A stretch of 31,245 nucleotides of DNA from a virus. The stretch spans positions 1 through 31,245 of IMG/VR virus record IMGVR_UViG_3300032322_000915; one strand, written 5' to 3'. This document shows, one piece after another, positions 19,401 through 27,289 of the stretch. The notes under the pieces were generated by a model. It worked only from the letters and a program-made list of their open reading frames with translations, was not told where the DNA came from and ran no database searches. Within the stretch, counting starts at the first letter, position 1; the number at the start of each line of letters is the position of its first letter. The position numbers and the translations under genes were made by a program.

Positions 19401-22335
19401 CCTCCTTCATTAACTGTTGAGCATTCTTCCTGTCTGCATAAAGCTTGCGGTATCTCTCTTCTCGTTCGCCCAGATAAGACACGGGGAATTTCTGAGTAAG
19501 AAGGTTCCACTCATTCTGGGAGAACATATTCAACTCTTTCATCGCATGAATGATTTCGTGGTCAAGAGTCTGGATCATGTCCTTCGTAGATCGGACATTT
19601 CCATCTGGAGCGACTGAAATGGTAATTAAGCGATCAAGGTATTGTCCACGAGAAGGCCGGACATTACCGCTGGAATCACGAACAGACCCAGCAATTCCTA
19701 GCAATAAAACGTCATCCATGTTGCGCTTCTTCAAAGCCGCAACAAGATCTGGCGCAAACTTCTTTGCTATCGCTTCGTTGAACTCAAACTGAGCAGGTTC
19801 GATGGGTTCAGGTTTAACCGCTTGGGCCTGTACCTCCTGGCTCTCTGGCGCAGGCTGAGCTTCTTCAATGTCAAACATCGGCCCTTTGGCCTTAGGCTCA
19901 ACAAAGATCTGACGATCAAGCTGAACGACATCGCCGCGCTTCTTCATGAGCGATAACATGCTCACTGCCTCAGGCGCTGGCATGTCGAATTGCTTACGCA
20001 AAGAGGAAGTCGTAATGGGGGTATCTGATGCTTCTTTTAGCTGTGAAAGAATGTCACTATACCGTTCAGTAGTGAAAGGCTGTCCTTCAAACTGACGACG
20101 TTCTAATACTTCCTCGGGCGTTACTACGGAAGCAGCCTTACTGCGCGACCTAACAGCACGCTGCACGGCCTCTTGACGCTCTCGCTGCTGCTCTAACTCC
20201 TCTTGAGACGCATCAGCTACCTGATTCCCTTTTGGTAGCCCTATCTTCTCAAACCGCTCACCATAAAGAGCTTGCGATGCACGCCTGCGCCGAACATCAA
20301 TAGGCTCTAGCGAACTACGCTCTAGGTTCATGGCCGTTCTGATATCGGCTTCTTCTTGAGCGCCCTGATATTCCTGCCTATTGATCTCAAGCTGAGTATC
20401 AATGAGTCCAGACAGTTCAATCTTCTGAGACTCGTTCAGCTTGCCAATGGGCTTACGCAACTCAGTACGCGCCAAGTTAGAAGCAATGCCAAAGTTCGCC
20501 TCAATGTTCTTACTGGCAGATTCAACCTGTTCTTGGCGCTCATATATTCCATCTGTAACAAGATCCAAGAAAGAAGGGATGTCGGCAGTTGGGATATCCT
20601 CAACGGAAGAGTAACCCATTTGGGCAAGAATACTATTCCCGATCTTGGAGTCCTGCTTGATTACAGATCGAACGTCCTCAACTGCCTTGGTTCTTTTTGC
20701 TGTCTCGGCTTTTTCGTATGCAATGCGAGCAGCTTCATTCGACTGCTCCATGTTGATACGAGCCTGCTTTAACTGCTCACGCTGTTGAGAGATTTCAGCA
20801 GGAGTTATATTGGCGCGATAAGAAATAAAGCCAAGCTCTGGGTCCTCATACTCGACAACGCTTTCAGGCGTAGGCGCTGGCAGTAATCGAGTAGGCGTTT
20901 CTCCACCTGTCGATATCTCCCTCCCTTTGGCCTCAACCATCGCAAGACGAGCGGCTTCATTAGACTGCCTCGCCTCTTCTCTTGATTGTTCGATACGACG
21001 GATAGCATCCTCGATGTTTTCATCGGCACGCATCCTAACCCTGGTTGGCTGTCCAGCAATTACAGCATCGTACTCAATCGTATCGCCGCCTGGAGGAAGC
21101 AGTAAGTTACTCGCCTCTCCCTGCGACAGAATATCTTTTGCTTTCTCTCCAACAGCAGCAACTTCGGCTTCTTGATTTAGGCGATCAGCCTTGGCCTTGG
21201 GGGTTTCTGTATCAACAAATCTCTGTTCATCTCCACGCGACACCAAGGTTGGTTGCGGCAAACTCTCGGGGATCAATGGCGCTTCCCCTACAGTACGCTT
21301 CGCCTCAGCCTGCCTTTGCCGAATTATCTTGCGGTTGCGCTGTGTCTCGAATATGTCAATGCCACCTTGGATGGCCGTACCCGCAATGCCGCCAGCGATC
21401 AACGACTCTTTCAATCCTTCAGAAAGCTGCTGCTCTGGATCGTAACCGTATCTCGCTAAAGCATTTTGGAGAACAGTCTGAGCGCCTTCTATCGGCGACT
21501 CAAGTAATCCAGACTTGATTGCACGGCCAGCAATATCAGCACTAGTGCGAGTGGCCTTTTGCTTTACCGCTTCTAGAGCAAGAGCCTCTGCAATCTTCGG
21601 CGCATCGCCAGCCAACTCCGTCTCAATGCGCTTTACCGTTGCTGCGGGGATTTCCGAATCAAGCAACTTGCCGATACCTGGAATCTTCCGAAGGAAAGGA
21701 GCGGCAGCACCAGCCTCAAGAAACCGCGCCAAAGGAACAGCTTCGAGCGCAGCAGTACCAACAGCAGCGGCAGCGGCTGCTCCATACTCCTGTAACGGTG
21801 AAACTTCTTTCCCTTCCGATCTCGCGTCTTCGATCTTCTGTAACTGCTCACCAGCACCAGATGCACCCGATACCGCTGAACTCAAACCCAATGCTGCGCG
21901 ACCGCCTAGGCCAAGAACCTTAGCGGCAATGCCGGGAGTTAAGTAGGTAGCGATGTTCCCAACCAATCGGCCAGCCTGTGCGCCAGTAGAGTCTCTTAGT
22001 TCTGGACTCATCAATTCACCCGATATGTCTTGGCCAAACTGAGAGATCCCAGCGCCAGCCTTCTTCAGCGCATCAATGGTGGTAAGAGCACCAATACCAG
22101 ATACAGTAGAACCAACGCCGCTGGCAATACCCTCAGGAACACTCCCCAAGAAAGCGCCAGCCTGAGACATAATCCCAGGCGTAGGCTTGGGCTTCTCTTC
22201 CACTGGAGGAGGTGGCGCTTTAGGTAGCGATAGTTGCTGAGAAACGTAAGAGTTGAGGTCTTGCTCAGATAAACCAGCAGGTACGCGCATCAGGCCGAAG
22301 CCCTTAACAAAGACAACCTCTTGCTGATTCGCCAT
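16345..22335 (-). CDS. Giant polyvalent virion protein with HEXXH and LPD38-like region
   Basis: The 1996-aa product begins MANQQEVVFVKGFGLMRVPA after a GGGGAAAAAATAA leader. Parts visible are: a Gly/Ala-rich hydrophobic N-terminal region (about 60-330); coiled coils and two tandem copies of a 'xEY...QSNEAAR.A' module (about 405-545); HEIIH at 926-930 in 'IQTLDHEIIHAMKELNMF', a metallopeptidase signature; a Lys-rich linker (about 1090-1110); and a C-terminal region with 'FIPIDWIPGIKEGTVVKFP' (about 1708-1726), which fits the LPD38 domain of large polyvalent phage proteins. It is likely carried in the particle and injected with DNA, like podovirus internal virion proteins. Exact roles are inferred. 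Confidence 0.7.
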   Translation of the reverse strand: MANQQEVVFVKGFGLMRVPAGLSEQDLNSYVSQQLSLPKAPPPPVEEKPKPTPGIMSQAGAFLGSVPEGIASGVGSTVSGIGALTTIDALKKAGAGISQFGQDISGELMSPELRDSTGAQAGRLVGNIATYLTPGIAAKVLGLGGRAALGLSSAVSGASGAGEQLQKIEDARSEGKEVSPLQEYGAAAAAAVGTAALEAVPLARFLEAGAAAPFLRKIPGIGKLLDSEIPAATVKRIETELAGDAPKIAEALALEAVKQKATRTSADIAGRAIKSGLLESPIEGAQTVLQNALARYGYDPEQQLSEGLKESLIAGGIAGTAIQGGIDIFETQRNRKIIRQRQAEAKRTVGEAPLIPESLPQPTLVSRGDEQRFVDTETPKAKADRLNQEAEVAAVGEKAKDILSQGEASNLLLPPGGDTIEYDAVIAGQPTRVRMRADENIEDAIRRIEQSREEARQSNEAARLAMVEAKGREISTGGETPTRLLPAPTPESVVEYEDPELGFISYRANITPAEISQQREQLKQARINMEQSNEAARIAYEKAETAKRTKAVEDVRSVIKQDSKIGNSILAQMGYSSVEDIPTADIPSFLDLVTDGIYERQEQVESASKNIEANFGIASNLARTELRKPIGKLNESQKIELSGLIDTQLEINRQEYQGAQEEADIRTAMNLERSSLEPIDVRRRRASQALYGERFEKIGLPKGNQVADASQEELEQQRERQEAVQRAVRSRSKAASVVTPEEVLERRQFEGQPFTTERYSDILSQLKEASDTPITTSSLRKQFDMPAPEAVSMLSLMKKRGDVVQLDRQIFVEPKAKGPMFDIEEAQPAPESQEVQAQAVKPEPIEPAQFEFNEAIAKKFAPDLVAALKKRNMDDVLLLGIAGSVRDSSGNVRPSRGQYLDRLITISVAPDGNVRSTKDMIQTLDHEIIHAMKELNMFSQNEWNLLTQKFPVSYLGEREERYRKLYADRKNAQQLMKEEAVAKAAADLTQVDPQRLDPVSRSLLGKVKAVLGFGRTAAEMGYSSAEDVLAAIKSGEIGSRAYTPAFEVTPQGKQVSGQRPISIGAPKEIKPFVATPATPATASAPGDKAAPNEKQQKKKRKKKTRVAGQPDVMTGLGDGASEIEDVSVTPGGLSRMFTPPAKEGLIDRVYNFFSVDRRSSFRQKFLDRYDPVRVWALKAYEQTQDPKFIAAASGAYQALLFSDKAQDIAMSGLLNGGFEVTESGRVIAKDDPQNSVIEMFQDLANKPASQPGFANKLEEFAEVAGARRFMDLMKTGRDPGGVISKEQIQKTLDTFSGDDDINSALERYQSFNNQLVDVLVNSGFIDKNMGELWKKAYYIPFYRLPTVKTAEGADIETGEVDAPMVGAKATNLAAAKALTGRNLRVNDFMENIIHNTYYMVGTAMKNVAAQRVVRDGLETGYMKQIQEPKDAEYGTNVINIKNNGVKEYYQVNDPMVYDAVAKSGVPLQDALKVMGVFTQILRRGVTASPSFIIRNSVRDVLQVWMQGGIGSDLTPPIGEWMKGIASVAQNSPEYRALKQAGVAASGIRQQSVADTAKSIRKKIGAGQDEAMSKLFGVFSKSFGALERVSELSEGVSRTQVYKKVLEETGDVDEAVFAAMETINFSRRGNSRGAQIAMALLPFFNARLQGLDVFTRTVFGDKLAEASMGAGSRKVAVRRMAYVAILSVLYAAAMATNKAWLNSTNDERDANIFIPIDWIPGIKEGTVVKFPIPQEMGIITKMLPERLMSWYLGQSDGPEMVEALQRALWGTLSFDPYPQAFRPFLENAANFDYYTRKPIENAYLQRLIPEQRYTEYTSEFYKKIGEEIGYSPVKLDHLVRGYTGTVGAMTADLAGMLFSGGKDVASPERLRFSEPYLLPVIGPLFKSANGKRAVEDLYELDEAANMAATTFRAVSKGQRELSEDKKEELRAMASLDKAIQPTLKRVQALNRLKRTVLASPDLTADQKRDELNDIQERINELAAPLRELKSQIPSRYR

Positions 22336-23607
22336 TTATTTTTTCCCCAGATCAACTACTCGAATACCGGAGCCAGCACTTATCTGGCCAAGCTCATCCA
22401 TCCTAAGGTCAATCTGGTCACGAACGGAGTTCAGTTTTTCGCTTAACTGCTTGTACTGTGGAGAGTTTGGAGAAAGCGATTCCATTTGCTTTGCTAGTTG
22501 CTCCTGCTGTTTCTGGAGGATGCCAACCATTTCAGCGGATTGCTTAAACGAATTGTCTATCGTGCGGGGAGGGGCCGCTGCTCTAATTCTTGCAACATCA
22601 AGTTGGGTTTTGTTTGACGCAAGTTTCTCTTGGAACTCCAAAGCCGCTTTAGTTATATCAACTTGGGAACCCAATCTACGGCGCTCGTTTTCGATCCGCA
22701 TCTTCTCTGCTTCGGTCGTGGCTCTTTGCTGCATATTGGCCAATGCACGGCTGTTCGCCTCGGCTGTCTGCATGAAGGATATCAACGTGCCACGATCCTG
22801 CCTAGAAAGTTCCATAGCAGCCTGTACTTTCTTGGCCTCATCTTCACGCTTCATCCGCTCCAGCGCAATGTTAGCCATCATCGCAGCCTGCATATCTTTC
22901 TTCTGCTGCTCTCTGCCAGACTGAATACTTTGTGTTGCGCCCATGATGCCACGAGCCAACTTACCAGCAAAGGTTTCTCTCGGATTGAACTGAGCCAGCT
23001 CTCTTGCTGCCGACAAGAAGGCATCGCCAATAATCGGACGGCCCTTCTTTGCCTGCTCCATCTGACGAGCGACTAGCTCCTGCTCTGCCGAATAATCCGG
23101 TGTGCCATACATTGTTTCGGCGCTTTTCTTGAAATCAGCAAACGAAGTCTCTGGGTACATGGCCCTCATTTGCTCGTAAGAAGTGGCAATACCGGGCGCT
23201 TTATAGGAAGACATAGTGGGTTGATATTCCATGAAATTACCCACTGCTTTTGCGTAGCCATCAGCCGCCTGCACCAAGTCACCTTCAGCATACCTAGCCA
23301 CATGCCCACCGCCAGCCATAGCAACTACCTGAGGCGGCGCTGTCTGCATAATGCCCTGAGCCTGAGGCTGTGCCTGCTGTTGCATTTGTTGCGGTTGCTG
23401 TTGCGCCAAGTTCTGCGCGGTCTGCTGTATCACAGTAGGCTGTGGTTGCTGCTGTTGCGACTTGGAAAACTCAGCCCTCAACTGCTCCCGGCGCTTCATC
23501 TCAGCAAGCACCAGATAAGGTGGAACCGATACGGGGTTCTGACCAGCCATCATGAGTTGCTGGTCTGACAGGTTCTTCAGATCATCTGCTGCTTTAATGA
23601 GATTCAT
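22336..23607 (-). CDS. Gln-rich virion-associated protein (423 aa)
   Basis: The product begins MNLIKAADDLKNLSDQQLMM. It has a glutamine/proline-rich stretch (about residues 51-94), a 'MAGGGHVARYAEGD' motif (about 96-109) and long helices in the C-terminal half ('MQAAMMANIALERMKREDEA', 'ANMQQRATTEAEKMRIENERRRL'). The 'GGGHVARYAEG' type of motif is seen in sets of adjacent virion proteins of many aquatic podovirus-like phages. It sits between two giant virion genes and directly precedes the 1996-aa gene with no gap. Probably an internal or tail-associated component. Confidence 0.6.
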   Translation of the reverse strand: MNLIKAADDLKNLSDQQLMMAGQNPVSVPPYLVLAEMKRREQLRAEFSKSQQQQPQPTVIQQTAQNLAQQQPQQMQQQAQPQAQGIMQTAPPQVVAMAGGGHVARYAEGDLVQAADGYAKAVGNFMEYQPTMSSYKAPGIATSYEQMRAMYPETSFADFKKSAETMYGTPDYSAEQELVARQMEQAKKGRPIIGDAFLSAARELAQFNPRETFAGKLARGIMGATQSIQSGREQQKKDMQAAMMANIALERMKREDEAKKVQAAMELSRQDRGTLISFMQTAEANSRALANMQQRATTEAEKMRIENERRRLGSQVDITKAALEFQEKLASNKTQLDVARIRAAAPPRTIDNSFKQSAEMVGILQKQQEQLAKQMESLSPNSPQYKQLSEKLNSVRDQIDLRMDELGQISAGSGIRVVDLGKK

Positions 23608-23615
23608 ACTCTACC

Positions 23616-26600
23616 TTAATTCTTGCGGAAAGAAGAAATCAAGCCAGGAATAGAAGCAGCAAGCGAGGTTAACCCACCAGCCGTATCAGGCCGCTGGAAT
23701 TGTACGCCCTCTGTCTGCATACCAGTCGGGACACCAGCCAAAATACCCTGCAAGAAGTTCATCTGCTGATACGGGAAGTTCTGCTGGTTGATGAAATCTT
23801 GGTACGCAAGATCCAACGCCGCCTGGGTACGAGTGTCGATAGCGCCACCAGCCTGCTGCATCGCCGCCAGCCGCTGGAGTTCAAGCTGCTGCGCCATACC
23901 AGGAATACCCATCATAGTCTGGCCCAGGCCAGCTAAGCCAGCGGCACCTGACTGCCCCTGCTGGAGCGCAGCCAGTCGGTTATTAAACTGCCGCTGCCGT
24001 GCCCCTTCCTGCTCGGCAGAAGCCTGCTTCATGGCGTCTAGCTGCATCTGCCACGTCGCCAAGTCGCCAGACTGTGTAGCCTTCGCCGCCTCTAGGCCAG
24101 CCTGAGTACCAAGCTGTTGAGTGGCAAGTGCCGACTGTAAGTTGGCCTGATCAACCGTAAGACCAGCCTGTTGATTCGCAAGCTGCGCCTGTAGAGCCTG
24201 CTGAGCAGCGAGTTGCTGGATGCCCAAGCGAGCGCCCAAGTTCTCCCGGCCAGCGGTAAGGCCAGCCTGCTGGTTGGCCAATGCCGCCTGTAGTTCTTGA
24301 GAAGACAACCCACGGAGAACATCTGCCCTCGTGCCGTAACCAGTAAGAGCAGCCTGCTGCGCCGCCTGTTGATTCGCAAGAGCAGCTTGCAGGCCAGCCT
24401 GAGTGCCAAGCTGCTGCGTAGCTAGGTTAGCGCCAAGATTCTCGCGCCCCGTGGTGATGCCTGCCTGTTGGTTAGCGAGAGCGGCCTGTAAATCTTGTGC
24501 GGATTGAGATCTCAGGATATCCGCCCTGGTTCCATATCCAGTAAGCCCTGCTTGTTGTGCGGCTTGCTGATTAGCAAGAGCAGCCTGTAAAGCAGCCTGA
24601 GTCCCAAGTTGCTGAGTAGCCAGACTAGAACCAAGATTCTCACGACCAGTGGTAAGACCAGCCTGCTGATTAGCAAGAGAAGCCTGCAAAGCAGATTGAA
24701 CATTGGCCTGCTGCGAAGCGAGAGAGGCTGTGCGATCACGCTCAAACTGTGCTTGCGCCCCCTCAAATGCTTTCTGGCGACCAACGGCTTCAATGTCCCC
24801 TAGCTGGCGCTGCAACGCTTCCTCAGCCATGCCTTCCTGGATCGCCTGACGGGATCCACCAAACGCACCAGCACGAACAGCGGCGGCGTTACGACTAGCT
24901 TTCTGCATTGCCGCCTGACGAGAGGCATCACGCTTCTGCGCCTCAATAACTGCATCCATGTAGGGAGACATATACTGCTGCGCTTGCGGTTGTCCGAACT
25001 GACTTACTTGGGTTTGGCCAGCACCCACTCGCTCAGGACCCTGCATCTGGAACTGCTGCACCTGAGGAACACCTTCAATTCTTGCGCCAGATATTCCACC
25101 AAGCGTAGAGAGAATATCTCTAGTTTGCCCAGTAACCCTTTCCGGTGCTTGCATCTGGAACTGCTGCACCTGAGGAACACCCTGAACCGTTGCACCAGTA
25201 ATGCCACCCAACTGACCAAGGATGTCGATGTTCTGACCACGCACGCCCATGGGTTCGTCCATCTGATGGTTTCTCAACTGAGCAGTGGTTACTCCACTAG
25301 GCGACCTCATGGTTGGCGCTTGGAGAGGCGATACCTTGATGGCATCGGCGAAACCCATCTTCTGGATTCCCGGCATCATGCTCATCAGGTAGCTATCCTG
25401 TGGAGCAAGTTTGGATGCGCCAATTAATCCCATGCCTTCTGTGGCGGCTTCCCCGGCTAGGTCGGTTGCATAGTTAATCGAGCGCAACCCTTTACCAAAG
25501 TCGCTACCAGGGTCGATGCCCATGTATTCCTGCCCAGGTTGTCCCATGGTACGGAACACACTGGGAAGCTTACCCGCGCCAGCCAAAGCGCCAGTGGTTA
25601 GATTGCTTGCGGTGAAGCCAACCCCAGGAGTATATTGTCCGAAGTCCTGGCCAAAGCCCATAACCCGCTGATTACCATACACCGGAGGAGCGTTGAATAC
25701 GTTCTGCGAAAGTTGTGGGGCATTTGGATTGGCAGACTGAAACAACGAGGCGACACCACCAGGGCCACCAAACCCACCAGCGGCAGGAGTTTGGGTAGCG
25801 CCGAATCCAAGGATGTTGGGACCAGTAAATCCACCACCAGTCTGCTTGCGAATTACACCGCCCTTGCGATAGTTCTGCACCTTGCCATCGTCGCCAATGT
25901 CGAACTGCGCCAAGTAACCACCAGAAGCAAAGCCCTTGCCGTAATAAGGCACAGCAGGTTTTTGCTCAAGCTCACGCAACCATTCCGGCACACCGTTGTC
26001 AGTCACTGGCTGAGATGTATATTCCATTGACTTGCCCTTGGATGCCGAAGCAGGAGGAGTGCTGGGAGCGGCAGGCTGGCCGACAGGAGACACAGACAAT
26101 CCAGAGGAATAGGCTTGGTTGTTCTGCTGAATCAAGCGGTCGATTGCAGAAGTGTCGCCACCAGAACGAGCAACATCAGCCCGAATCAGGTTAAGCGATC
26201 CAGTCATCTCACTGGGAGTCTGACCAGGACGAAGCTGCTGCTGTATCAATCCAGCATTGAACGAATCACTGCCACCAAAGTTAATCAGGTTTTGCGGAGG
26301 AGGGGCAACCGGACCAGCCACATTCGTGCGCTGCGTGGTACCTCCCAGTAGAGAGGCAAGCCCGGTAGCCTGCTCATCGGTAGCATACTGAAGCGGATTG
26401 TAACCACCAGCGCCTCGGCTGGCAGCAGTGGTTCCAGCAAGCCCAGGAGACGAAACGGGCGCAAGGCTTTCACCAGCGGATCCAACAGGAATACGATAGT
26501 CCGTTGAACCAGAACCGATTCCAGGCGCACTCATTCCAGGGGAGCGCCCAGGAATAGGAGGAGGAGCTGACGGGCCAGCAATCCGTACACCACCAGTTGG

Positions 26601-27281
26601 AGTAGTAGGCAATGGATTCGCAGCAGTAGGAGGAGTGCGAACGTCAGTGCTAACCGGAGGCGCAATCCCAGGAGTAATATCAGGACGTTGGTTGAAACGA
26701 TCTAAGTCGGTTCCAAAGCTAGATCCAGTCGTGTAAGCAGAAGTCTGCGATGGGCCACGAGAAGCGCCAAAGGGATTCGTACCACGAGGATAAGAAACAC
26801 CACCAGTCTGCTGGTTCGCGCCATACAAATCCTGCACAATCCCAACAGGCATTTCCTTGCGAAGATCTTCATACTTATCGAGGATCTGCTGAATGGGATC
26901 ACTGCTAAGAGATCCACCTTTGGCCGCTCTCGTAATCGTCTTATACGCTTCCGGCACATAGGTGCGAGTCTTCGGATCCCAAACCATGCCAAGTAACTGA
27001 GGCATGTTGCCAGAGGTCATGGCTAGCGCGTTGGCAATCGCACTACGGTTCTGCGCTTCAACGCCAGCATCGCCGCCAGCGCCTTGAGAAGTTTCTCCAG
27101 TCGGCTGCTGAGGAGGGGCCTGCCTCGTCGCGTCCCAAAATGTAGCATTGGGTAAGTTCTGGCGCATGTACTCGGGAGTAAACACAGCACCGAATGCCGC
27201 ATTCAAGAGCGCATTTCTGTAGGGTTTAATCCAATCAGGAACGTCTTGAACCTGCGTAACTGAGCTAAGCGGATCTGCCAT
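23616..27281 (-). CDS. Repeat-rich virion protein (1221 aa)
   Basis: The product begins MADPLSSVTQVQDVPDWIKP after AGGAGTAAAT. After a low-complexity Pro/Gly/Thr region (about 185-430), a 'ASGGYLAQFDIGDDGKVQNY' motif occurs near residue 450. A direct 36-residue repeat lies near 700-745. The segment 870-1067 is an array of six 33-residue units that start 'ANQQAGLT' or 'ANQQAAQQA'. Their 3 x 11 periodicity suggests a long hendecad coiled coil. The C-terminal part has 'LDLAYQDFINQQNFPYQQMNFLQGILAG'. Such proteins are probably internal or tail-tube virion parts; a tape-measure-like role is possible. No family is certain. Confidence 0.6.
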   Translation of the reverse strand: MADPLSSVTQVQDVPDWIKPYRNALLNAAFGAVFTPEYMRQNLPNATFWDATRQAPPQQPTGETSQGAGGDAGVEAQNRSAIANALAMTSGNMPQLLGMVWDPKTRTYVPEAYKTITRAAKGGSLSSDPIQQILDKYEDLRKEMPVGIVQDLYGANQQTGGVSYPRGTNPFGASRGPSQTSAYTTGSSFGTDLDRFNQRPDITPGIAPPVSTDVRTPPTAANPLPTTPTGGVRIAGPSAPPPIPGRSPGMSAPGIGSGSTDYRIPVGSAGESLAPVSSPGLAGTTAASRGAGGYNPLQYATDEQATGLASLLGGTTQRTNVAGPVAPPPQNLINFGGSDSFNAGLIQQQLRPGQTPSEMTGSLNLIRADVARSGGDTSAIDRLIQQNNQAYSSGLSVSPVGQPAAPSTPPASASKGKSMEYTSQPVTDNGVPEWLRELEQKPAVPYYGKGFASGGYLAQFDIGDDGKVQNYRKGGVIRKQTGGGFTGPNILGFGATQTPAAGGFGGPGGVASLFQSANPNAPQLSQNVFNAPPVYGNQRVMGFGQDFGQYTPGVGFTASNLTTGALAGAGKLPSVFRTMGQPGQEYMGIDPGSDFGKGLRSINYATDLAGEAATEGMGLIGASKLAPQDSYLMSMMPGIQKMGFADAIKVSPLQAPTMRSPSGVTTAQLRNHQMDEPMGVRGQNIDILGQLGGITGATVQGVPQVQQFQMQAPERVTGQTRDILSTLGGISGARIEGVPQVQQFQMQGPERVGAGQTQVSQFGQPQAQQYMSPYMDAVIEAQKRDASRQAAMQKASRNAAAVRAGAFGGSRQAIQEGMAEEALQRQLGDIEAVGRQKAFEGAQAQFERDRTASLASQQANVQSALQASLANQQAGLTTGRENLGSSLATQQLGTQAALQAALANQQAAQQAGLTGYGTRADILRSQSAQDLQAALANQQAGITTGRENLGANLATQQLGTQAGLQAALANQQAAQQAALTGYGTRADVLRGLSSQELQAALANQQAGLTAGRENLGARLGIQQLAAQQALQAQLANQQAGLTVDQANLQSALATQQLGTQAGLEAAKATQSGDLATWQMQLDAMKQASAEQEGARQRQFNNRLAALQQGQSGAAGLAGLGQTMMGIPGMAQQLELQRLAAMQQAGGAIDTRTQAALDLAYQDFINQQNFPYQQMNFLQGILAGVPTGMQTEGVQFQRPDTAGGLTSLAASIPGLISSFRKN
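24081..24674 (-). repeat. Six tandem 99-bp coding repeats
   Basis: Within the 1221-aa gene, six consecutive 99-bp units (33 codons) alternate two types: A (ANQQAGLT.GRENLG..LATQQ) and B (ANQQAAQQA.LTGYGTRAD). The order is A B A B A' A''. Unit starts at 24674, 24575, 24476, 24377, 24278 and 24179 all begin with an ANQQ codon block. Confidence 0.7.
25042..25181 (-). repeat. Exact 32-bp direct repeat in virion gene
   Basis: The same 32 bases occur at 25042-25073 and 25150-25181, 108 bases apart. They encode the shared GVPQVQQFQMQ segment of a 36-residue protein repeat. Confidence 0.65.
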
Positions 27282-27289
27282 ATTTACTC

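Noticed and set aside
20400-21950. Long plus-strand open frames across the virion genes (up to 157 aa)
   Set aside because: These are antisense shadows of the 1996-aa gene, with no ribosome-binding sites and no recognisable protein pattern.
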